Source: Drosophila pseudoobscura (taxonomy: Eukaryota; Arthropoda; Insecta; Diptera; Drosophilidae). Taken from it: a stretch of DNA of 64,000 nucleotides. This document shows positions 12,222 through 20,472 of the stretch, piece after piece (position 1 is the first letter of the stretch; each line of letters opens with the position of its first letter). A model generated the notes under the pieces. That model was given only the letters and a program-made list of their open reading frames with translations. It had not been told where the DNA came from and ran no database searches. The stretch lies in NCBI RefSeq assembly GCF_009870125.1, contig NC_046683.1:14393001-14457000 (forward strand), in the 5' to 3' direction. The translations under genes were made by a program, and so were the position numbers.

Positions 12222-12576
12222 CTAACAGCCTCGAGAGTTCCCGTTGTGGTCCACCGACGGCAGATCACGGAATGGACGGACCACGCTATAGAGCCCGTGT
12301 TCCTCCCGGACATAGCCACGCTTCACGGCCATGTCGAGCTTCTCCGCCACACCATTCCAGAAGCGCCAGTCTTCGGGCTTGGGCTGCGGATTCAGATCGA
12401 CATCGTGCAAACAGTGGATGAGGAATGGCAGGACATACCTTATTCCTGCGGTACACCTCCTCAAAGATAGCCTCGAGGGTGGCTGGTTCCTGGAAAGAGG
12501 CCACCACGGGAATAACCTGAGCGGAGAATCGAGAGAACCGGGACACGGCCAGGTCCGGGTGGTATTCCAGTTTCAT
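12222..12576 (-). CDS. small unrecognised protein, 99 aa, winged-helix-like
   Basis: Two minus-strand exons: 12439-12576 (ATG at 12576, MKLEYHPDLAVSRFSRF) and 12222-12383 (stop TAG). The 55-nt intron has a GTATGT donor and a CCGCAG acceptor, phase 0 (AAG|CCC). The product is about 99 aa. The middle reads EPATLEAIFEEVYRRNK, PKPEDWRFWNGVAEKLD, then AVKRGYVREEHGLYSVV. This alternation of helices ending in a hydrophobic strand resembles the small winged-helix-like proteins that form Drosophila-restricted families (DUF4777 is a possible home, low confidence). No signal peptide. Reading through the intron in frame gives a frame change and an unrelated tail, which supports splicing. Confidence 0.7.
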
Positions 12577-13945
12577 CTTGTTACGGTCTTTTCAGATTCA
12601 CTACGTTTACAGTACGTTTGTTACGGTTTACTGTATTTTTTTTGTAGTCTTAATAGATTGAAAAGGAATTGTGAACTCCACAAGGAAAGCCGAACGATTG
12701 ACTGACAAATCAAAGGTTTCTTTGGCAATGGATTTGTTTCGGTCGAGGGAACAGCACGTTCTATAGAGATTTGACGGACTTGTAGTACATCGAACCAATA
12801 TGCCTTGACGCCCGTTTTCCAGGGTAGTAGTCCGGAGGGTAAACGGAAATGGACTTGGATTATTTGAGAGCGCACATAGAGAACCCAAAACAGAATAGTT
12901 ATCAACGAAATTCAAGTAATAAAACTGCACAGGGAGAGGGGGAGAGACGCAGAGCGGTGGAGAACGAGACAGTCATAAAGGGTAATCGTTTTTGGCTCAG
13001 CTTAATGGAGGTCAATATCGTTATACAGCCTTGTCCCCGTCTCTGTCTCGAAATATATAAATTCAAATGCACCGAACAATTGTCTACGATACAGCCCCGA
13101 GCCCCGAGCCCCGTACGCTCGAAGCCGTAATCCGATCTTTCAGATGAGTAGAAGCCACCCATTGGAAAGGAGAAAAAGTTTCCGTTTCGGGAACATTTTC
13201 ACAGTCTCCTCCGTTCGCTTATGGTACATTTTTTACAGCCAATCAGCCTGTATCTTAATTTAGGTACTACCATTTTGAGCACTCGAATGATTCACATCTC
13301 GGCGCTTGAGGCGAAAACTTTTCCAAGAACTTTTCGAACACAAAAAGCTACCCGAAAAGGGTATTGACTATTTTCTCTTTAGTCATCAGTTTCGCGGGCC
13401 CTGAAGTGGAGTGTTTATAAATAGATGTGTACATGTTTTTGGTGAAAGTACAACAAAGACATTGTTGCGGGGGCGACGCTGGCCCTAGAGGCCCCCACCA
13501 CTTGTACCACAATCCCCGCATGGGACACTCACCTGTTGAAACGTTGAGGGTCCGCAAATGACGTGGTTTTTGTTGTTTTTTTGTATTATATGTGCAACCG
13601 GTTTGTACTTTTTCGGCTATTTTTATTGTTTATTTCTTAATGGGTTTTGTTCTTCTACACGGAGAGAAAAAAGAAGAGCTTTACAAACACGAAGTGTGCG
13701 AAAAATTTCATATCTTATCTTATCGGAAGAGGGGAGAGGGGAGAGGAGAGCATAAAGAGCACGGAGTGCGGTGTGCGGTGTGGAGCAGGTGGAGGAATGT
13801 CTCATTATCATCAAATGATAAGAGGCACATCGATATAGTGGTTTCGTTCTGTTTGTTGTTTGGTGATTTCGGAACGCGACTGTGATGGGGTTGTAACTAC
13901 AATAAATAGTCCCGTCCCCGCTGACTGTGCTCTAAAATTGCACGC

Positions 13946-14059
13946 TGACGTCAGGCTGCGCTCCAAAAAGGCAGGGAGGATGAGTCACCTCTCACACTCC
14001 CTCTCTCACTCTCCCACCCTCTGTCTCTCTGCCGATCTAGCGTTCTTCCACTGACGTCA
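13946..14059. promoter_or_regulatory. CRE-AP-1-CRE cluster
   Basis: Two perfect palindromic cAMP-response elements TGACGTCA at 13946-13953 and 14052-14059 flank a perfect AP-1 site TGAGTCA at 13981-13987. Known binders of such sites are CREB/ATF and Jun/Fos bZIP factors. A functional enhancer or promoter is inferred; no transcript start is assigned. Confidence 0.5.
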
Positions 14060-14619
14060 TAAGCTCAGCAGCGGGTAGGACAACAAGGGGGGGAGGCAGA
14101 GAAGACAATAGGGTTGCACTTGAAACGGTATCCACAAACCGAACCGGTTCACCTTCAGCTGATCACAGCCCCGCGCCATCCTACCACTGCTCTGGCTCTC
14201 CTCACTCCATTCAAAATCTCAAAAAAATTGCTGCTGCGCCGTTTACTTGCACAACACAACAACACGAAAACAAAACAACAAATACCAACAGAATTTCCAA
14301 CAAACTAAAAGATAACATTATCTAGACATAGGTACAATGTGTATTGTGTGTGCTTATACATAGGTACACACGCGTTCCGTTTCAAAAAACTCTCTGGTTG
14401 TATTAATAAATTACAGTGTCCGAAAATGCGCGCGCGTCACTTACACTTTTACACTAAACAGCACGCACAAAACAAAAAACACACAGTCGAGTTCTGCTCA
14501 GTACACTTACGCCAAAATGCCGGCAAAACAAATTGGAGAGAAATAAAGTGTGGACCCGTCGTCGGTACGTGCGGTTCGAAAAAAAAAACAAAAGTAAACA
14601 TCCAACTCTACACGGGGAA

Positions 14620-14875
14620 CTACGGATTTGCTACAGAATGGGAGGAAAAAGAGGGTGTGAAGAACGGGCAAAAACGCCCAGAAAAGCCAACTGATGGATT
14701 GTAGAATCCACCCCTTTTGCCCAATATACCTTGGAGGCAAAAGCCAATTATGTCATCAAGGTATATTATCTTCACTCACGAGGTGAAATTAGTACGAACC
14801 GTGCAATTCGCGTTGGATTTATTGCCTGTTGTCCATACCCTTTTTTATAGCCCATTCTAAATTACGACTCATTTT
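14620..14875. repeat. back-to-back inverted modules, locus 1
   Basis: Two ~110-120-nt modules sit head to head about 14741. The hinge holds a perfect 11-nt inverted repeat AATATACCTTG ... CAAGGTATATT. The right half continues to TTGCCTGTTGTCCATACCC and a T-run. The left half, reversed, reads CAAGGTATATTGGGC, AAAGGGGTGGATTC and a T-rich CTCTTTTTCCTCCCATTC. The same words recur in the same order at 20.17-20.29 kb, and in reverse at 20.04-20.15 kb. Confidence 0.65.
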
Positions 14876-15342
14876 TTGGTCACAGGAGAGAGCACTTATC
14901 GATACAATTATATATCGTTTGACCCTTAGAAATATACCAAAATACGTTACAAATTTCAAAATATACCGTGAAAATACTGACGAATTATATTCAAATTCCT
15001 CATATTCTTCGTTTTTGTCATTCGGTTAAATAGTAATAGTTAGCAAGGACCCTCAGATCTAAACTCATAATTTTATCCGATTGATGAATCACTTGCCAAC
15101 AAAACTGGCTAACTTATGGTTTTCTTTTTATTTAATTATTTGTTGAAAAACGGTTTAAACAAAACCGGTCAACAACAATAGCCCCTAAATGTATTTCCTT
15201 ACATGGTAACTACACGCTAACTACAAATTTGATACATATTAACAGTTTATTTTATATAAGCCTCATCAAGCGCCAGTGTGATAAAGTTCCGTTATCCACT
15301 TCTTGAGACGGTTTTATTCCGGCAAAAAAAACATTAATTTTG

Positions 15343-15436
15343 ATGGATCGGGAATTCTATGTTGATCACGAATTTGAATTCGATGTGGTAAATAGCAATT
15401 CTTCACGATTTCTACATTGGTGCATTGGACAAGACG
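15343..15436 (+). CDS. orphan first coding exon (truncated gene?)
   Basis: An ATG at 15343 opens 31 codons beginning MDREFYVDHEFEFDVVNSNS and ending in a good donor (GACG|GTGAGT) in phase 1. No matching second exon was found before the duplicated Cyp4d1 fragment begins at 15769, which is what one expects if the rearrangement cut the gene. The phase matches the Cyp4d1 last-exon acceptor at 15871/15872, so a chimeric transcript is possible. I do not recognise the peptide. Short length keeps the confidence low. Confidence 0.35.
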
Positions 15437-15768
15437 GTGAGTCCTATCACTAACCATACAGCATACTGTATGTGGTTAAACCGCGGAAAATAATACTAAT
15501 AAAAATATTAATAATCCTATCCTTCATCTTTACTTAACTAGCTTTACATTACTAGCTAGCTAATTCCTCAGCCCTAGACACATTATTTTACACTATTGAT
15601 GATTCAATGACTTTAAATGCTTCCTCTAACTTGATTGTGTCTAAAATAAGGTTTGATAAAAAAAAAATAAAATTAATATTAAAATTATGTTTTTCACGCT
15701 GATTTGAAACATTACTAATGACTTAATCTCAAATTGACATGTTTTAGACCTATTTATGCATTTTAATA
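15437..15768. other. AT-rich gap before the duplicated Cyp4d1 fragment
   Basis: No coding signal. Ends at the junction where Cyp4d1-derived sequence (GTCGCAGAGTGGTGG) begins. Confidence 0.4.
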
Positions 15769-16221
15769 GTCGCAGAGTGGTGGAGGAGTGCGAGATAAGT
15801 AAGTATCACGCCCTGCCCAGGCCATGGTCACATCAAGGTATAATTTTCCGAATACTCTACCTTCCAATCAGATGGCAAACGCATTCCCGCTGGCACAAAC
15901 ATCGGCATCTCACCCCTTTACCTGGGTCGCCGCGTGGAGCTCTTCAGTGAGCCCAACAGCTTCAAGCCGGAGCGCTTCGATGTAGTCACAAGCGCCGAGA
16001 AGCTCAACCCCTATGCCTACATACCCTTCTCTGCGGGGCCGCGCAACTGCATTGGTCAAAAGTTTGCCATGCTCGAGATTAAGGCCATTGTGGCCAACGT
16101 TCTGCGTCACTACCACATCGACTTTGTCGGTGACACAACGGAGCCGCCCGTGCTCATTGCTGAACTGATATTGCGCACCAAGGACCCGCTACTGTTCAAG
16201 CTGCAGGATCGCGTCTACTAA
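15769..16221 (+). pseudogene. Cyp4d1 3'-end duplicate, copy A
   Basis: Starts inside the second-last Cyp4d1 exon (GTCGCAGAGTGG, then GAGTGCGAGATAA and donor GTAAGT at 15801), keeps the intron, and carries the complete last exon 15872-16221. That exon has an open frame containing the haem-ligand motif FSAGPRNCIGQ and ends LLFKLQDRVY. Against the intact gene at 46.2-49.1 kb the last-exon protein shows about one change (RRVELF for RREELF). It lacks the N-terminal three quarters of a P450, including the membrane anchor and I-helix, so it cannot be a working enzyme. Its continuation to the right is the left arm of the inverted duplication. Confidence 0.85.
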
Positions 16222-16470
16222 CCACAAGCACATTCTCGCGTTAAAGCGGTTTCTGTATCTGTAAATAATACTGAAACCCCTTAAAACGTACAGCTGTGCT
16301 CGGCTTTCATCTGGGAAAAAGATCCTAAGTCAATGAAAGCCAGGAACATCTTATATTTAACACCAAATTCATTCCTCATTCTTCCTTCCGAAGTTAAAAC
16401 TAAACAAAAACAAATTCAGGAAGAGGCTCAGATGACTAGCAGAGCATTGGTACTGTATCGAATTACAGTA

Positions 16471-16915
16471 TTACAAATAAATGCGCATTGTATCGTGTAT
16501 GTCCTGTTCCATGTTACACCTTGGGCACTTGTGAGAGTAGCGTATGGCGGTTTCGATGCATGGGCGACAAAAAACGTGTCCACATTTTGTCAACAATGGC
16601 TCCCGGTCGCATACGATTTCCAGACAAACCGGGCACTTGTAAGCCCCTTCCGAAGGCTCGTTTTCGTCGTTGCGCTTGCGCATCGGACTCGAAGGGTCAT
16701 GGGTATTGGAGCTAGCAGAACTAATATTGGCTAATATTGGAAAAGCGGAACAAAAAAAAAAAAAATTAGTCTCTTGAATGAGGTTAAGATTTCGTAGACA
16801 TACATGTTTCAACTTCCTCCTGGGAATTATCTACCCCGATGATGGCGAATGACACGGAAACATTCGGGCTAGATTGGGAAGTATTGTTGCTCACAGTATT
16901 TTGAAAGTTCTCCAT
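16471..16915 (-). CDS. RING-finger protein, dgrn/RNF4-like, copy A
   Basis: Two minus-strand exons: 16804-16915 (ATG at 16915, MENFQNTVSNNTSQSS) and 16471-16730, with a 73-nt intron (GTATGT ... AATATTAG), giving about 123 aa. The C-terminal half is a C3HC4 RING: YKCPVCLEIVCDREPL, TKCGHVFCRPCIETAI, HKCPRC, ending MRIYL. This layout (acidic/Ser-rich N-terminus, RING at the extreme C-terminus, terminal RIYL) is that of RNF4 and Drosophila degringolade, SUMO-targeted ubiquitin ligases. All eight metal ligands are visible. I see no clear SUMO-interaction motif, though VSVSFAIIGVD is a weak candidate. Copy A differs from copy B by CRP for CRQ, RYSH for RSSH and QD for QG. Confidence 0.8.
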
Positions 16916-17435
16916 GTCGGAATATTCCAAGAAGTTTTTTAATAACTGAAGACAAACGTGTCTAATTTTGAACAACCTCTTTGTTCACAACTCAACCTGC
17001 TAATGACACAGTTTTTAGTTTTCTCTTTCTATTGACAAACGGGATAAAATGGTTGAAGCAGGCGCAAAAGCGCACACACATGCATATATACACATATTTG
17101 CACATTTGCCCATATGCAAACACAAATATATGGCGAATGGCAGAGTAGGACAGAAAATCAGCAAAGGAAAACGCAAGAAAACAGCAGTACGCACTTGTAT
17201 TCTCCGCCGAGAGGATGCCATCCCGCTCACACTCGCACTCACAGGCCAGACAACAGCTGTATCCTCTTTGAAGCAAAACACCTATTGTCTCCCTCTTACA
17301 CATACTGAACCCTACATTCTCGTGTGGCGTCAAATAGCCCATCAGAAACCACGAAAACGGCTGGCAAGAAGTAGTTGATCTGCGATTGAGTAGAAATTTG
17401 GCAGCAAGAGCGACTGCGCGTTGGAGAATTCAGAG

Positions 17436-17965
17436 ATGACGTTTGTAAGTAGATCAAATCTGTGCGAAACAGTTAATATAAATATGCGTGTCCATTTGTA
17501 TTTGGAACTTGGCAGATTTCTGAGACTAAGGCTAAGATACGCCTCGCCACTCTCCCTAAATGGCACGAGCGCGTGGAGGAACAGAAGCTGAAGCGGAAGC
17601 AGAAGCCTAAAATGCAAGAAATGGGGCTTATTAGCCGCCAAATGGAATATTATGCCTGGAAGCATCGTGCTTACATTGAAAGCTTCTCGATTTCGCAGGA
17701 GAATCAAGACCACGGTGAAATTACACGCTATATGAAGTCGCAGGATAATCAGTTACCGTGGGAAAGGAAGAAATCGAAGGACGATGCTATTAAACGCTGG
17801 GTGATTTCGCAGGAGAAATACGTCCCGCTGAGGTCGAATGAGATGCCCAGCTATGAGACACTCGACAAATCCCAAAGTGAAGATGTGGCACAGGAAAGTC
17901 ATTCGGAAACTTCGTGGAGACAATATCAACATATCTTCGAAAACCTGTGTCCGCAAGCTGAGTGA
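17436..17965 (+). CDS. unknown charged protein of the duplicated divergent pair, copy A
   Basis: A tiny first exon 17436-17444 (M-T-F), a 71-nt intron (GTAAGT ... TTGGCAG) and a second exon 17516-17965 give about 152 aa. The protein is Lys/Glu/Gln-rich: ISETKAKIRLATLPKWHERV, then KQKPKMQEMG and YYAWKHRAYIESFS, then DDAIKRWVISQEKYVPLRSN. No domain recognised. It is transcribed away from the RING gene with ~520 nt between the ATGs. Relative to copy B it has a 5-nt shortage within the SETS... region (TCGTGGAGAC versus TCGTCCTTTGGAGAC) that changes frame and gives a shorter, different C-terminus, as well as an extra 17-18-aa insertion near QENQDHGEITRY. Confidence 0.6.
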
Positions 17966-17986
17966 CCTCAAGTTGGATGACTTCAA

Positions 17987-18848
17987 GTTTTGGTGACCTC
18001 AAGTTGGGTGGCGAACAGCCCGAGGAAACTCCTAACAATGAGTACAAAGGCACATGCACTCACAGTATGTATGGCTAGTGGATAAGCTGAAGAGAACTCT
18101 TCAATTTCAATAAAGTCTGTACCAATAAGCTAAAATTAAATCTGTTTTGTTTCGCCGAATACATAATATAGCCAGTGTAGTAGAGATGGAAAAGCAATGT
18201 CATTGACGTTTTATTCAATCTCAATTCAAAAGATGTTTATAGTCTAGTGGAATACAATAATAATATATTCATATAAATAAAAAAAAACAGGAAAAAACTA
18301 CATTGGCGGCCATTTTGGATAAATAAAAATGGCCGTGATTTCTACTGTGGCAATAGCAATAGTTTCCACTATCGATGGTGGAACCCACCAATAGTATCGA
18401 TAGTACTATCGGGATATTTTAAAATTCGCTTCAATTAACAACTTGACTAGAAAATAAATACAATAAGAACCATTTTTAATGGTTTGCGCCACACCAACGC
18501 ATAGAAACATGCATATGTAGATGTATATATAAATGTTTGTATAAATATACATAACATATTTGATTAACTGAACAAATCTCTCTATTCCTTCTGAGCTCCT
18601 CCCCTGACTTAATATGCTAAATGCATCAATGTATTTTATGAAATATGTAAACAATATCAATGTTCAAATTTCCCGCTCGATTCTATCGATGGTGAACCGA
18701 AACAATTGATGGTCGGCAAATTTTTCAACCATCGATACTTTCGATGGCACTATCGATTTTTTCCCACACCTAGCGATTGCAGTCAAAGTTTAGGCCGCGC
18801 GTTTTTTTTGTAATATATATTCAATATTTGCGCATCGAAAAATAAAAT
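17987..18848. promoter_or_regulatory. 5' region of the coiled-coil gene with DRE/BEAF-type site cluster
   Basis: At least six CGATA/TATCG words occur (around 18370, 18396-18410, 18683, 18730-18755), including ATCGATAGTACTATCG and CCATCGATACTTTCGATGG. These match DREF (TATCGATA) and BEAF-32 (CGATA) site types found at housekeeping promoters and domain borders. A perfect inverted repeat, CGGCCATTTT at 18307-18316 and AAAATGGCCG at 18326-18335, carries two GCCAT (Pleiohomeotic/YY1-like) cores. No coding exon seen before the ATG at 18849. Confidence 0.5.
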
Positions 18849-19728
18849 ATGCACAGTGATAATGATAATGCGTGCGCCCTTAATGGCAATCAGCAGGACT
18901 CCAAAGAAGTTGCTTGCGATCCCGTCTCAACGATCCAGGCGTATTTGGCGGAGATGCTGCGCCAAACGGTAAGCGGCAGCCATCATTTTACAAAATATTT
19001 GTTCGAAGGTTGGCTTGGCTCATATGAATGACTTCCAGCGCGCCGAGAATACTTCTTTGGAGAACGAACTTAATGAGCTGCAAGAAAACCAGAAGCTGCT
19101 AACTGATCAGAAGGCTGAAGCCATCTGCAGTATGAGTCTTCCAATCGCTGGGGAGAATTCGATAGAGCTGCTTCCCAACTTGGATGAACTGACTGCGAAG
19201 GAGACTACCCTGAGCAGTCAACTGAGCGATCTGGTGAAAATAAAGCAACAACTGAGTCTGGCCTATGCTGATCACTGCCAACAGGCCATACATGTCACCG
19301 AGGAGCGAGACGGTAATGTTACCTATGATGAGTTCACATCGATGGTATGTAACTGTGCACCTGCATTCTCGCATCGTTATTTCACCTCGGTGCATGTTTT
19401 CAGAGCTATGAAGATCTTAAGAAGCTCATACAAGAAGATTCTATTAAACTGTGTGAAATGAAAAGAAAGTCAGAAGAACTGACCGAAATACTACGCTCGA
19501 AACGCAAGGAGCAGGATGCCAATCATAAAGCCTTGCTGGAGCAAATCAGTGTACTCGAACTGATCGCGCTCGAAGCCTTGTAAGCATACACAATTCATAT
19601 TCATGCATATATGGTACATTCATATACATATATGGTAATACTTTACACATCTCTTCTCATGCAGCGAACTCGCGAACGAAGTTAAAGTTGACTTAAGCTA
19701 TTGCAACGAAGGCCGCCAATTAGATTAG
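18849..19728 (+). CDS. coiled-coil protein, possible kinetochore component (Kmn1-like)
   Basis: Four exons: 18849-18968, 19039-19344, 19404-19579 and 19665-19728, all GT/AG with phases 0, 0, 2; about 221 aa. The product starts MHSDNDNACALNGNQQ and is largely heptad-like helix: ENTSLENELNELQENQKLL, TAKETTLSSQLSDLVKIKQQ, then YEDLKKLIQEDS and MKRKSEELTEILRSKRKEQ. No signal peptide or membrane segment. Size, coiled-coil content and position beside the DHX57 gene (D. melanogaster CG1582) fit Kmn1 (CG1558, the Nsl1-like Mis12-complex subunit), but I do not recognise the sequence itself; that name is an inference from location. An AATAAA follows at about 19823. Confidence 0.75.
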
Positions 19729-19868
19729 TAGAATACTACCAACTAATTTAAAGAACACCACTGCAAACTGTCTTATATGCTTACATATGTAAAACTTTCA
19801 TTCAATCAACCATTTTCCTAAACAAATAAAAAATACATATTTCCATCACATTTCCGTGCAAGCAATTT

Positions 19869-19883
19869 GCGGCAGGGGGCGCG
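19869..19883 (+). promoter_or_regulatory. CTCF-like site
   Basis: GCGGCAGGGGGCGC contains YAGRKGGCRS, the core of the CTCF consensus, just downstream of the coiled-coil gene. The 5' CC of the consensus is not matched. Single-site pattern match only. Confidence 0.3.
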
Positions 19884-20039
19884 TAATATCGTTTATATGT
19901 GAAATTTTGCACAAAAACAAACATACACCTGTTCCCAAATAAGTGGCAGCGCGGCGCCGGGCTGAAAAAAACAGCTGATGGGCTGCCAGAAGTTTCACGT
20001 TTTTGTGAAATTGCCTTTGCTCGAGCCTTATTTAACACC

Positions 20040-20295
20040 CCATCCCTGAGTCGTAATTTTCAATGCGTTATAAAAAGGGTATGGGCAACAGGCAAAAACA
20101 TTCAAGACTTCAAGGTGTCCAAGAACCTGCCCCCTCTGCTCGCGTGAGAGGACAATGAACGTTGAAGACAAAAAGCCGATTTCGTCTCAAGGTATATTAG
20201 GCGGAAGGGGTGGATTTTACCTTGCCATTCGTTGCATGTTCTGCACCGTTTTGCCTGATGTCCATACCCTTTTTTTCCTCTCATTCCTCACATTT
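20040..20295. repeat. back-to-back inverted modules, locus 2
   Basis: The left half, read in reverse from about 20150, gives TTGCCTGTTGCCCATACCC, a T-run and ATTACGACTCA. This matches the right half of the 14.7-kb locus over ~50 nt with few changes. The right half (20165-20290) gives CTCAAGGTATATTAGGC, AAGGGGTGGATT, TTGCCTGATGTCCATACCC and a T-run with CTCTCATTCC. It lies between the coiled-coil gene and the DHX57 gene, so it might be promoter, insulator or a dispersed fold-back repeat. Confidence 0.6.
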
Positions 20296-20472
20296 TTTCG
20301 CGGTGACATCCAACCCTCACCCCGTGTAAATTGTAAATAATATTTAAATTCCGGATTCCAGGAAACAACCGACAGCAACCGTATCCGTATCAGATGACCC
20401 TGGATATGTAATTTATTATCATTTAGTTGTGAAATTTTGATATTATTTGATATTGGTGATTTGAGAGCGACC

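Larger units (their letters stand above)
12577..15342. other. intergenic/regulatory stretch
   Basis: No coding exon recognised. Notable contents are the CRE and AP-1 sites at 13.95-14.06 kb and the inverted module pair at 14.62-14.87 kb, listed separately. Between 14.9 and 15.3 kb the DNA is AT-rich and otherwise featureless. Confidence 0.4.
16060..17986 (+). repeat. inverted duplication, left arm
   Basis: From about 16060 (AAGTTTGCCATGCTCGAG) to 17986 the sequence matches, in reverse complement, 42129-44036. The match covers the last ~160 nt of Cyp4d1, the RING gene, the shared ~520-nt promoter region and the divergent unknown gene. Long stretches are identical: a 109-codon frame in the promoter region translates identically in both arms. 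The arms are separated by about 24 kb. Confidence 0.9.

Noticed and set aside
17049-17378. 109-codon frame conserved identically in both inverted arms
   Set aside because: It lies in the shared promoter region between the divergent genes. Identity reflects recent duplication, the start is not an obvious initiation context, and no homology is seen; worth keeping in mind but not called a gene.
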